Assembly (NCBI GenBank): GCA_032622095.1
Contig: CP136066.1
Span: 174,655,164 to 174,719,163, forward strand
Direction: 5' to 3'
Source: Siphonodentalium dalli
Lineage: Eukaryota; Mollusca; Scaphopoda; Gadilida; Siphonodentaliidae
DNA length: 64,000 nt
In this document: one piece after another, positions 32,621 through 44,229 of the stretch
Layout of the letters: every line of letters starts with the position of its first letter
How positions within the stretch are numbered: the stretch's first letter is position 1
The notes under the pieces: generated by a model
The model's input: the letters and a program-made list of their open reading frames with translations, nothing else
What the model was told of the DNA's origin: nothing
Database searches by the model: none
Position numbers and translations under genes: made by a program

Positions 32621-33243
32621 TAGGTGCTTGTTCCATATACAACATCATTTGTTAAATATGTTTCGATCTTGTACCTAGTAATGTTTGTTATTTGATGTTT
32701 TTGTTAGTTTATATTAAAAATTAATTATTAAAAACAGATACATGTATTTTTGAGATATATTTCTTCACTCATATTCGCGAACTGGTCCTATGAGCTTGAG
32801 GAATTCGTACATTTTGAAACAGTCTGAATTTCAAACTGTCAATTTGAAGGAAAATCATTATCTTTATAAGCAATGTATGCTATAGTATTGTAACAACACA
32901 TGTTTACCCTCACAATATGATAAATATGTTCTAATTATGTAAAACAGTGGTTTTAAAGAACATTTTTTTGAGGCGGTCATTTGAGAGTTTGACAGGAAAT
33001 ATTTTCAAAACACGCACTGCATTATCTAACTTAGGAATCCAACTAGGGTCTATACTCTGAAATCACTACTATCTGCGAAAAAATAAATAAAACATTTTTC
33101 ATTGCATATTTTATTTTTTGGGTAGATATGCATTTGCAGAACTATTGTGTTGAAGGAAATTATCACCATAAAATAACATAATTCCTTAAAAGACGAATCA
33201 GTATTGAGCGTTTTGTCTGACAGATTATTGCAAACGTGGTTGT
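32621..33243 (+). other. homeobox gene 3' flank, unit 2
   Basis: Paralogous to 11207-11768, with TTTGTTAGTTTATATTA and GGCGGTCATTTGAGAG in common. It is presumably the 3'UTR and flank. No other gene is visible. Confidence 0.5.
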
Positions 33244-33796
33244 AAAGTATTTATGTTGTTTGATGTATTTTTGGTCTTTCTTACGGTAATACAATATGCA
33301 ATGAAAAATGTTTGATTTTGCGATGAGTATAATACACTAAAAATTTGTCACATGCATTCTGAAATTATAACATTTGTTGTGTTTCGCTATCGTGGGAAAA
33401 TTTTCAAAATGTCATTATAGCGGGCTAGCATCACTAAATTCACCATCTGGGGACCTAATTCTGCTTAGGCCCTCAAATGCTATGGTAGACCTAGGCTCAG
33501 ATTGAAGTTCCCAGTTGAAGTTGGTGATGTTCACCCATTGGGCACCTCGATTATGGATTTTATCTTCTGCAAATTAGGGGATATAGAAACTTCCCAGAAG
33601 GGAAAACGTAACTAAAAACAATGTTAATTTGATACAATAGATACTTCCCAGAAGATGAGGCCTAAGCAAAATGAGGTCTCTAGAGAGTGAATTTGGTGAT
33701 GCTATCCCGCTGTGCGGGATAGCATCACTATATTCACCCTCTGGGGACCTCATTCTGCAAATGACAGACACAGTATTTGCAGGCTTGCCAAACACG
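33244..33796. repeat. foldback repeat with 45-bp hairpin arms
   Basis: The core at 33666-33758 reads GCAAAATGAGG...GCTATCCCGC, a TGT loop, then GCGGGATAGC...CCTCATTCTGC. Its arms are about 45 bp with a few mismatches. A direct copy of the right arm lies at 33420-33467. The block is absent from unit 1 at the same place, so it is an insertion or local rearrangement. Confidence 0.7.
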
Positions 33797-34740
33797 AAGC
33801 AATGGTATCGGCTTTTTACGTAAATTGGATTCTACATTGAAGTGATCTGTTGCACCATTAAGCAATGGACTCGCGCATACTCTGCGCCACAACCATTGGA
33901 ATTGGGGGGGGGGGTCCCATTTATATACAGAAATAAAAAGTGAATCACAGATCTGAAGACGTAATTCTTTTACGATTTCCGTCGGCCTTTCAGAGATACT
34001 TGTTTGACATGAATGATGCGCCGTTAGCACCGACCTATATGGAACTCACGCTCAGATTATCTGCATTAAAGGTACTCAATCCGATCAGACGCTCCTAAAT
34101 TACTATTTATTTGGCTTCGGGGGTAAACAATATTTGATTTGAGTCGAGGAACACACCCATCAAAGCTCAGAGTGATCAGATATCGATTTTTAAAAGTTTG
34201 TTATATCAATTGTTTGTGGCCCAGAAACACGTCGTCAAACGAATGGTCTCGGTCAAAATTGCGGATGAAGATGGATAACTCTAAAAACAAGTGATAATAC
34301 GGCCATATTTCGTTGAACAGAATGTTGATAAATAACACGTTTGGGAAATTTGATGCCATAGTTGACAGCGGTTAGCATTATTTTGTTCCAATTAATCGAT
34401 TCTGATAACTAAAGCGTATTTTGAAGAAATGTTGTTGTTGTTGTTTCTTTATGATATGGGGATCCTCTGATCGGATTGAGTACCTTTAATAAAAACAAAA
34501 AACATTATAGCAAAAACAAAATTTAAAGATCGCACAATGAAAACGACATAACTGATGGCTGTTCAAAGTCGGACAGTAAGCGACACGCAGTGTGCTCGGT
34601 CATATAAGTTTATATCCAATATGTAATCGCGAGTCAAAAACTAGGACGGCGAAAGAGTGTTCGGATTTCTAACAAATGAGGTCATCTGAACATATACGTT
34701 CTACAAACCCCGGAGCGAGCTGATCCGTAAGTTTGTTTTT
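33797..34740 (+). repeat. spacer repeat R, unit 2 (interrupted)
   Basis: Carries R landmarks (GAAGTGATCTGTT, CTCGCGCATACTCTGCGCCAC and CACGCTCAGATTAT) and is interrupted at 34066 by a TTAA miniature element. R resumes at 34490 with AACATTATAGCAAAAAC. The end, from about 34625, is the conserved methyltransferase leader (GAGTCAAAAACTAGGACGG). Confidence 0.65.
34070..34485. mobile_element. TTAA-type miniature transposon, family 1
   Basis: TIRs are AGGTACTCAATCCGATCAGA at the left and its complement at the right, flanked by TTAA at 34066-34069 and 34486-34489. The uninterrupted site is visible in unit 1 at 18369 (GTGCAGTAATAAAAAC). TTAA target duplication fits the piggyBac or Kolobok superfamilies. 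No transposase is encoded. A second copy is at 52147-52615 and a fragment lies inside the Transib-like element. Confidence 0.85.
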
Positions 34741-34748
34741 ATTTCCGA

Positions 34749-35540
34749 ATGGAGAAAGGTGCCTCGGATTTATTTCAGGGGGATTCTCACGCATATTTGT
34801 ATGCACAGCATCGACCCCGATATCCCAAAGAACTTACCGAGAAAATTGTTTCGTTTTGTAGGCTTTCAAAACCGGATTTCGACTTCGGAGTTGCGTTGGA
34901 TGTTGGATGTGGAAGCGGACAAAGTACTGAGCAATGGATCGAATCATTCAGATCGGTGATTGGCGTAGATACAAGCGCATCCCAAATCGAACAAGCAAAG
35001 GAGACAGTGAGAAATGCTAGCTTCTTTCGTGTGAACGGCAAAGACTTATCGAAATTCGACAACAAGAGTGTGGATTTAATAACTGCTGGCCAATCCGTAC
35101 ATTGGTTTCCATTCGAAACGATGTGGAATGAAATTGGACGAGTGCTGAAGCCGAAGGGCGTTGTTGCGTTCTATGGCTATGACGCGTGTGACCTTGACAC
35201 AGATGAAACAACACTGGCCTTTAAGACATATCGAAATACCATACTGGATGGTTTCTGCACTCGGAACCTTAACCACGTTAGCACGCATTATAAAGACATC
35301 CCACCTTTATTTGGTGAATGGGTAAGAGACGAAACACTTTATGTGAGGGCAGAACAGACGGTGAAGAGTTTTGTTGGATATTGCGAGTCGATGGGAGCAT
35401 GGCAAGTTATTTGTAGAAATAACCCAGAATGCCCACATCTAGAGATACTTAAAAAGAAACTCATTGAACTGTATGGAGGGAATGAGAAAATTGTTTGTCC
35501 GAAATGGCCATTATTCTTAATCATGAGCTGCAAACCTTAA
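34749..35540 (+). CDS. class I SAM-dependent methyltransferase, copy 2
   Basis: An intact intronless 263-aa ORF with the same architecture as copy 1. Motif I is LDVGCGSG (residues 50-57), followed by IGVDTS, SVDLITAGQSVHWF and RVLKPKGVVAFYGYD. Substitutions relative to copy 1 are scattered (for example FRVNGKDL for FHVNGRDL) without indels, which suggests duplicates kept open by selection or formed recently. The substrate is not predictable from sequence. It lies 2.1 kb downstream of homeobox unit 2 on the same strand. Confidence 0.9.
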   Translation: MEKGASDLFQGDSHAYLYAQHRPRYPKELTEKIVSFCRLSKPDFDFGVALDVGCGSGQSTEQWIESFRSVIGVDTSASQIEQAKETVRNASFFRVNGKDLSKFDNKSVDLITAGQSVHWFPFETMWNEIGRVLKPKGVVAFYGYDACDLDTDETTLAFKTYRNTILDGFCTRNLNHVSTHYKDIPPLFGEWVRDETLYVRAEQTVKSFVGYCESMGAWQVICRNNPECPHLEILKKKLIELYGGNEKIVCPKWPLFLIMSCKP

Positions 35541-37206
35541 AAATGGAGCAGATCCAACAACTAATATGTTTATAACATAATCTGATTGAACATATATGCC
35601 AAGGTATACTTGAATAATTTAATTCAGAATTATTTCACCATATTTTCACAGATAACATCATAGTTGTGGGAATACTGAACTGGTTCTGTCACACAATATC
35701 AAGTTGCTTAACAGCCTCCGCTGACGGTATAATGACAGGAATTTGTTTTAGTAATACTCATTACGCATTTTCTTTGTAACACCTGATGTGGTGGCTGAAA
35801 GAATGAATAAACTATTGTTACGCCATGCACTCAACTTTAATTATTGGAAATGAACTGTAGTTGCAATTCGGATATTATTTCACATTATTTACATCGAGAA
35901 TATCTTTGCTAATATAGTATGGACGTGGCTAGAGACGTGGGGTGTCCATCTTGAATGTCCAATTGCACACCTTTTTGAAACAGACAAAACTCCTATGTTC
36001 GCGAAATACCATTTGCACCCAACTTTCCAAGCTTTATAGGTTAACTATACAGGTACGTGGTTGCCTGACAATGTGACCCATCTACCCGGGTCAACGAAAA
36101 TCACACCTAGTCCTCTGGAATGACAATAACAAGTCAGAATGGAGCACTGGCTGACGGACCATATGGCCTTTCCGTTTGTCAACGTAAGTATAGTGAAAGA
36201 AATAATGGCTTACAAGCTATCCGTCGTTCTGATGACATGAATTTTGAGGTGGAAGCTGGATCCTGGAGCGGTTTAATGGTATTTTGAAAAATAGTTTTAG
36301 AACGTACCCCACAATTTTTTTTTTTTTATTTTAAGCCAAAAGTAGAATTTAGACATTTTTGGAAATTACTCACAATGAGTTGAAAAGATCCCACATAACG
36401 ATTAGACTTGAAATTTCCAATTGCACCCCTTCTTGAAACAGACCAAACTCCTATGTTCGCGAAATACCATTTTCATCCCAATTTTCAAACTGGTACCTCA
36501 AACTGTCCAACTGTTGGAAATTTCCAACCTGACAACCATTCAGACCAAATTTTGACCAAAAGTATAACAATATGCTACTGTTGGTCTAAAACAACATATT
36601 CCCCACTAAATACTCGTTGGAAAATAAAACAATATATAGGTTATAGGTTATAGGTTGTGTAAAAAGTTCCAACTAATGTTATGTCAGGCATGATATTTCC
36701 AACTTCACCCCATGTCCCTGCATAATAGTTGTGGGAATAATTATTTTGTCGACCAACTTTTAATGATGTGGACATTAACGGTGGTTGCTTGTCAGAAATA
36801 ATTTCATCATATTCACATCGAGAACATTTTTACCTAATAGTTATGGACTTATTGATTCTGCCGCTCAGCTTCCAATGATACGGAAATGAACGACGGATGC
36901 AATGTGGTCATATAGGGCGAAATCCTGACCGTTCTCGAAAATGGCCATTTTCACCCCCCCGCTGCATGGGTGACCACACCAGCGTGGGGCCAGGGTGACA
37001 TGTCTCTGGAAAGTATTTGGGGCGGGCCACCCACCCATTGGTTAAACTTTGTCGAAAGATGCATTCTTTTGAATAAGGTACATAAAATTAGATCAAAATT
37101 TGACCGTCGTTCTGAAAAGGAGACATTCGATCACCATCAGTGTAACGCCGTGATTGTACAGGAGACGCAAGGAAAAACAGCGAACAAGTCATATTTGTAA
37201 TTAATG
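35541..37206 (+). other. shared downstream flank D, unit 2
   Basis: Paralogous to 22885-24840 with several deletions relative to unit 1. It contains CGTGGCTAGAG at 35932 and GTTGGAAATTTCC near 36512 from the same interspersed family. No gene is visible. Confidence 0.6.
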
Positions 37207-37215
37207 TGGTCAAAG

Positions 37216-40200
37216 CAGGGGGGGGGGTGGCCGAATTTTTTTTACGAGACATGAGGTGGGGGGGGGGGGGGTGTGTGTGGGTACCCGAGGCCGGAAACAG
37301 TTTTTGACCACCTTTTTTGCATTTTTTTTTCATTGACATATTTTCAACTGTTTTAAACATATTTGTTTAAAAGTTGTAGCTTGTTGCAATATGAGAAGCA
37401 CTAATACATTCAATATTGTTATAATTACCCCCATAAGTCAGGGGGGGGGTCTGGAAAAAAAATTGCACATATACGGCCCAAAAAGTTTTTTTCCGACCTC
37501 GAGGGACCCACCACCCCATTTTTGCAAAAAAAAAATTTGTTTCCTCCAAAATTTTGGGGACCCACCCCCCGTTTCTCATGTTTTTATCAAAATTTCAGAG
37601 GTTTTTTTTAGCCGTTCTTCAATAACTGTGTTAACTGCCTTACTAATTGGTAAACACAGATCAGAAAAACGGAAAATATACTGTATTTCCATGTGTTTCC
37701 TGGTGTTTTCAGTATCTAACAACAATATTAATTAAGCATTGTCACCATTGTGTAGGTACACTATATGTCACAAATTGCCCTAGACCCCATTATAGCCTTA
37801 ATATATCGAGTGTGTTGTGTCTGACAGAGAACACTGGCCAGTGTACATAGTGGTAAACAGGTCAGGGGTTCCACAATTATATGTGCATGATCAAAGAACT
37901 CTTTAGTCTTATCCAAACGGGATGGGCTGGGGAGGGGAATTGTTTTTTGGTTAGGTATACACATAGATATATGGTTATTATACTGCCTGATATTAGTCGG
38001 CGGGTATATAGTTGACGTCTCAAGCCGTCTGTCCGTACAAACATTTTTAATTTTAACTCAAGAGTCAGTTGTCATATTTGATGCTCTGTGGCATGGTGAC
38101 GGACCAGAACTGGGGGACGAATATGCATAATATCGCGGGTTGTGACCACCAATGCCTACCAGAGTTATGGGCCCTGTTCGACTTTATGAAATTCAGTCCA
38201 TACAAAGTTTTTGCAATATAAGTTAAGTGTCGGTTGTCAAATTTTGATGTGGTTTGGTATGGTGATAGACCAGAATGAAGAATTGAATGTCATTTCTCAA
38301 TGCATCACATTATTTCAGTTCATCTATTTGTAAGTGATAACAGTATACAATTAGTATTTTAGTTTCGTCTTGTTGAGCATTAATGCTCCCAGATGAAGTT
38401 CGGAAATTCAATGAGAATAGCGTCACCTTCATTTGGGATTGTCTGAGCAGTAAACAGTAATGTCATTCATCATAACCAATTCAGTTTTATTTGGATAATT
38501 GTTGCAAATTAACATTACTTGCAATCATTCAAGATGAGAAATAACCAGAAGGAATGAATTTGATTACATGCCAGAACAAGACAGTATTTCAGACATTAGA
38601 AATTTATGAGATACCCTTTTCAATTTCATGTTATGCAACAATCAGGTTAATGATATCTACTAGTAGTCATCATTGAGTATTCACCATGTAGTATCCAATT
38701 TGTGATAGAGTTTTTTGGTTTTAATACTTTTATTCAGATAATACAACTGGGTATTAAATATATTAATTTTGTTACTAAATATTTCTTCCGTTGATCATAA
38801 GTTTCCTGAACGTTAATACGGTGGTCCACTGTGAAGTGGTCCGGGATACTGTGAAATCCAGAATGTTGCTAAATCAGAGGCTAAAGAGTTACTTTAGCTG
38901 CCTATATAGCCCTATACCAACAAGCATGGTACTAACATGCTTACAAACAACATTACATGGTCAGTACTTGTAAATTGTTTGAAAAAAAACCATTTTGGGG
39001 AAAAAATTTACAAGCACCATTTTTTCCGCCTCTGGACCACCCACCTACCCCGGCCCTATATACGGAATTTTTTTGCAGACCCCCCCCCCTGCATAAGTTG
39101 ATATAAAATGGAAAAATAGTGAATATTGTGGGGGTGGGTCCCAAAATTTTCATTGATTTTTTTTGCGCCCAAATTTGTTTTATTGTGTCTGTTTCAGTTT
39201 GCTTGGCAGTTTTTATATTGAAATTTTTCTAGTTCACGGTGTAGATCAATAAAAAAATACTTCAGATAGCTCTAGGGTAGGGTGAACTTAATGCAGTCTG
39301 ACAATATCAGCTGACAACTCATGACAGAATATTACAATAATTATTATAATTCATGACCGTCTCTTTACTCATACAGTTAGTTGATGCATGAGTGTAATGT
39401 ATGAAATAAGTATTTGTATCAGTGTTTGTATACTAAATTGATTTTTAAATATACTTTTGTCAAATAATTATTTGAATTGTCAAGTTATTAGTTTCAGTGT
39501 TGTTGACAACCATCAATAAGTAAATAAGTAGACATGAAATAAAGTTTTAATAACATTTATTGAAAGAAAAAAAAATATAACCTTCCTTGGATAGTCTTCT
39601 GAAAAGTATAAAAATATTATTTAAATAGATGTGAAGAGGGGCCAGGACACATTACAGTTTTGTTCACATTGTAATGATTACATGAATATCCTATAATTAC
39701 CTGCATATACTACAATGTAAATGACACTTAATATCTAATTCAGGCTAATTTGAAAATTATCAAAGAAGAAAAAATTAATTTACTTAATTATTGTATATTT
39801 ATAAGATGATGTGCATGCAAGGTGGTCTAGTTTGAAGGCACACATAAAGGTCATGTACACAATGTGTGTGAATTTCTTATTGCACATGAATTCCATCCAG
39901 CACATGACCGAAGTTCAGCTCTGATTGTCCAAATGAATCTCAGTAATATACATCCGTGTATATGGATTTGGTACTAAATTGACGATCAACGTTCAAACTC
40001 AAAGGGTGTAGCCATTATTTTAGGCAAAGTTCTAAGTCGTAATGCGAGGTCGGGTCGGTGGTCATGCAGGCATACATAAAAGTTAATTCGTACACTGGTT
40101 CATATGCACATTTTCCTTTTTGGTATTACTATAGGCTCTAGGCCTATTAGTTGATGCTGGTTGATGTCTGAAAAAAAGATAAATTTAATTTTCTGTAATT

Positions 40201-40569
40201 TTTTATTCTACTATAGGCCCTAACACTGGCCCCAGTTATTTTTTGTTGTCATTCCAGGGGATTCAACATATTTTTCATCTACTTACCAGCTGTACTCACA
40301 CAGATGAATAGGCTGGGTTATAAATTTACCAATATAATCACATCATATTCTACCTTTGTTGATTGCTTAGAGTTCAATTTTGCACATGTTTGTTAACAGG
40401 AAGTAACATTTAATTTGGTATTTCAAAGAAGGGACCATTATAGAGCGGTTGGTCGTTTTTACAGAGGGGATCAACATAAAGCTTTCATGTTTTGGGGTGG
40501 GTGTCTAAAAAAATGGAAATGTAAAAAAAAGACCCCCATGTCTCGCAACTTTTTACCCCCCCCCCCCCT
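37216..40569. mobile_element. hAT-like 3.35-kb non-autonomous transposon
   Basis: The repeated target TGGTCAAAG (37207-37215 and 40570-40578) flanks the element, and unit 1 shows a single copy of this site near 24848. The left end is CAGGGGGGGGGG and the right end a C-tract, and both subtermini contain CGAGACATG in inverted orientation. CAGGG ends and an 8-9-bp target duplication favour hAT, though the right end lacks the canonical CTG. A second, nested inverted pair is formed by GGGACCCACCCCC (37557) and GGGGGTGGGTCCC (39129). No transposase frame was found. The interior 37960-40400 is AT-rich and unrecognised. Confidence 0.7.
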
Positions 40570-40578
40570 TGGTCAAAG

Positions 40579-41286
40579 TACGGTAAATGGTCATCGCTCA
40601 ACCAGTGTTCGTGAACTACACATATTATCCAGGTTCAGTTGATCAAGAAAGTTACCGAGGTCGCAAGCAGAGGAAAGGGTACAAGTCACGTTCCACGAAT
40701 GTGTATATAGATATAGAGATACATATACATATGGACTAATTGATAGAATTAATCGTATCAAGACATCTTGCACAAATGGAAACAAACACAGGAAACTCAC
40801 CCTGTTTCGATAAGTAGGCTATTGAAACTGTAAATAACAGTTTAATATAACGACCATGCAGGTATATAACTATCAAATATAATTAAAGAGTAACATGAAC
40901 AGATTAATAATTCAACATGCACTTTGCATTCATGTCTTTAATACTGCTCAATACGGGACTGTTCGAAGAGAGATAACTCCAGTTGTATGAAAGACATATT
41001 TAGAGTATTGTCCCGCTGATTTGGTCGCTGTGTACACTTTGTGAGCAACACATGCTCTCTTTCATTCAACGTCGACGGACCAAAATTAGGTGCTAGAACG
41101 TCATCCACGCTATCTAAACAGACGTTGATTTTTACCGGTATATAATTATAACATTGTGTACTTGAATATACAGGTGATGGCTGGTGATGGTGAAGTAAAC
41201 GGGGAACATAATTATTTCTCTGTACATGTTCATTCGTATCCAATTAGGGTTTCAAGACGTTATCACCACATATCAGTGGCAGGTGA
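40579..41286 (+). other. end of flank D, then non-coding
   Basis: The first 280 bp continue the unit 2 flank (CAAGAAAGTTACCGAGGTCGC, also at 24900). The remainder to 41286 has no recognised content. The 101-codon minus-strand frame at 40938-41243 has no family resemblance. Confidence 0.45.
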
Positions 41287-41294
41287 GACGGACC

Positions 41295-42368
41295 CAGTGA
41301 CGTGGCTAGAGGGTCTCCGTTGGGGGGGGGGGGGGGGCTGTCCACATTGGGAAATCCCAACTTCAACCCCCTTGAATCAAAATCAGACCAAACACAAGTT
41401 TTGCATAATTCCATTTACACCCCCTATCCTCAGCATAACTCCATTCACACCCCCTATCCTCAGTGCTCAGGCCTAATATCCTACATATTCATAAACCATG
41501 CTTCTATATTCCCGGTATGAGAACATTCAGATATTTAAACTGAAAAATTGCAAAAATCCTAACATCTACGGACAAGAGAACAGGACACACCGGGCTGACC
41601 ATGGTTGTTCGGCCCGGTGTGAGAAAATTTTGAAAACTATACAAGAAAATCGCAAATCCTAGCATCTAGACTCGCCTCAACTGAAGCTTTCCTACTGTTG
41701 GAAATTTCAAACCTCATACTCCCCCTCAGGTTGGAAATTTCTCCAACTGATGACCATTTCAGTCCACAAGTTTGACCAAATGTAGTAAAATATTGTTTTG
41801 TTAAACTAATTAGAAGTTTTGTATTGGCCACGGGGAGGGACAATGAAATTTTTTTGAAAACTCAACAAGAAAATCGCAAAATCCTAGCATCTAGACTAGC
41901 CTCAAGCCCTCCTAGAGTTGGAAATTTCAAACCTGACACCCCCACTTAGGTTGGAAAATTCCAATGACAATGTTGACCAAATGTATGACAATATTGTTTT
42001 CTTAAATTAACTAGCTGTTTTTGACTGGCCACGGGGGAGGGACCAGGACACAAGTTTCCAAGTGTTGGAAATTTCCAACCTGTCACCCCCCTAAGGTTGG
42101 AAAATTTCCAATTGATGAACATTTCAATCAAAAAATTTGACAAAAAAATAGGAAAATATGCAAATATTGGTCAAAAACAATTAATGTTCCACTAATAAAT
42201 TGTTTGAAAATCAAACTACCAGAACATTTTCAACCTATTGTTGGTGTGAAATTTCCAACTAATATGTTTTGGCAGCTATGAAATTTCCAACTGTTGAAAA
42301 TTTGGACCAAAGTGGGGGGGGGGGGGGGGGTGAGACATCCCAACCCCCCCCCTGTCGCCACGACTCTG
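41295..42368. mobile_element. hAT-like miniature element (CAGTGACGTGGC ends)
   Basis: The ends are CAGTGACGTGGCTAGAGGG and the complement of CAGAGTCGTGGCGACAGGG, flanked by GACGGACC (41287-41294) and GACGGACT (42369-42376), an 8-bp duplication with one mismatch. The interior is a repeated motif family centred on the palindrome GTTGGAAATTTCCAAC. Fragments of this family recur at 23.3-24.3, 36.0-36.7, 56.9-57.1 and 63.6-64.0 kb. It has no coding capacity. The 8-bp duplication and CAG ends are typical of hAT. Confidence 0.8.
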
Positions 42369-42770
42369 GACGGACTGTGGTAAAAATTAACGCTACCTTT
42401 CTTCATAAGTTGGAATTTAAATATAACCAACCACGAAGCACTGTTATCGTATTTTTTATAGAAATTGGATTATATATCTTGAAGTGATGTGTCACGCGGC
42501 TTACGCCACTAACCAAGATAAAATGTGAAATACATATCTAGAGACGTCGGCTTTTCAAAGAGGCTGCATGGTTTGATATGAATGCGCCGTCAGCGCCAAC
42601 CAAGGCCTACATGGCATTCACACTCAGATTATTGTGCATTAATACACACAAACAGTTATAATACAGTTTAGAAGAATAAACAATACAAAAACAAACAAGC
42701 ATTTTAGCAAGAACATAATCTAAAGGGTTACACCTTAAAACTACATCACCAAAGGCAGTTCAAAGTCGGC

Positions 42771-42777
<7 letters not shown>
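41541..42777 (+). repeat. kilobase direct repeat flanking LINE-B, left copy
   Basis: This segment, from within the hAT-like element through repeat R to GGCGTTTAT, is repeated at 48541-49604. The right copy lacks 183 bp (42271-42453 of the left copy), which includes the hAT right end. LINE-B lies exactly between the two copies. Confidence 0.88.
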
Positions 42778-42804
<27 letters not shown>

Positions 42805-43028
42805 CTTTATTTCCTCCAGTACCGGAGAGCAAGTAACACATGCAAATACATTACAAATCACAATACATATATGGTTGCATAGGTATAATATAAAAGTTAT
42901 ACGATACGATAGATATAAATATAAGAATTAAGGACGACACACAGTATTTTGGGATCCAATTAAGACCCAGACTATAAGGTGCTTCAAAGTATGCATATAT
43001 GTGTATAATAAAAGAAGAAAAAAAATAT

Positions 43029-43070
43029 CTATTATATATTTTGAAAGATCTGTGTGTGTATGTATGTGTT

Positions 43071-43116
<46 letters not shown>

Positions 43117-43919
43117 AAATCGATGGACTCGAAAACGACTAAGCCAATTTCGATGAAATTTGGTATTTGGATGTGTTTTCGGCCGGAGACGAACATAGGC
43201 ATATTTATTTGTCCGTGCGAGGTCAACTTTTCACGTGCGGAGGTCAAATCTATTTTTACGCCGTTTTTGCGCTAATATATTTCAGTTCGGTGCTCACAAA
43301 TCGATTCGATATAGCGCGAATAATAAATTGCCAGTCATATAATTTGCACGGTTAGAATCTGTGTGGCTTCATCTTTCCAACGATATATAATATGTATGTA
43401 TCCGTTTTAGTTATCTGCCTCAATTATTAGGTACAAGTGGTACGATGCTTTTATCAGGATAAAATCAATGCGTAATTTCTATGACGTCGTCAGAGGTCAT
43501 AAAGTTAGATTACGTTAACTCTCACCCTGCCGATGCATTTGACTGTGTCGCGTTAACTCATCACCGGCCGAGGTATCCGCAAATGACATTGGGCTATATA
43601 TCTCGGAAACGGGTGTAGCTATCGACTTGAAATTTGGTATGTGAATGTATCTTGCCCCGGATACGAATTTTATCGGGTCGCCGAGCACGTGCGACGCCAG
43701 CTTCGCGCATGCGCAGACGAGATCTCGGAAACGGGTTGAGATATTGACTTTAAATTTGGTATGTGAATGTATCTTGCCCCGGATACGAATTTTATCGGGT
43801 CGCCGAGCACGTGCGACACCAGCTTCGCGCATGCGCAGACCAGATCTAGGAAACGGGTGGAGCAATCGACTTGAAATTTGGTTTTTTAATAGCCCGGACG
43901 AAGTCGGGTCACCTTCTAG
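43029..43919 (+). mobile_element. complete non-autonomous Helitron, 891 bp
   Basis: The 5' end is TCTATTATATATTTTG and the 3' end is CTAG, preceded by a GC-rich hairpin (CCCGGAC GAA GTCGGG) about 10 bp before the terminus. It is flanked by A on the left (43028) and T on the right (43920), exactly the Helitron insertion rule. It starts with a TG-rich tract ((TG)n 43076-43112) and has internal 122-bp tandem units starting near 43610, 43732 and 43854 with CTTGAAATTTGGTATGTGAA-like text. No Rep/helicase is encoded. It lies in the 3'UTR of LINE-B, so it post-dates that insertion. Confidence 0.88.
43590..43880 (+). repeat. 122-bp tandem repeat inside the Helitron
   Basis: Two full units and a partial one, each holding GAAACGGGT, then GAAATTTGGT, TTGCCCCGGATACGAA, and CGCGCATGCGCAGAC. 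Differences between units are few. Confidence 0.85.
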
Positions 43920-44229
43920 TATATATATAAAAGTTATCAGGGAGATTCATGTATACTGCGCACATGGTCATTTGCGTGCGCGTGAACTATATGGTATGTG
44001 CGATGGGTGTGTCATTCCCAACACAGGTGTGTCCCCATAACAGTAAGCCGTTTTATGGACGTGATCGCATGGGTAGTCACGTCGTCTGGCGACGTTATTG
44101 CTATATAAAACGTTTGGTGTAGTATTATTCCACAAGCTATATACAATTTTGACATTCGCTATCCGGATTAAGTTGGAGACTGAAATTTTGCCAGACTTCT
44201 GCATTTGAACATGTAGACATGTCGTTACT

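Noticed and set aside
37391-37735. 114-codon ORF inside the hAT-like element
   Set aside because: It is rich in G/C-tract-encoded Pro and Gly, with no DDE or BED-like transposase motif.
43590-43880. Possible CRISPR-like regular repeats
   Set aside because: The 122-bp units are directly adjacent without unique spacers and belong to a Helitron in an animal genome.
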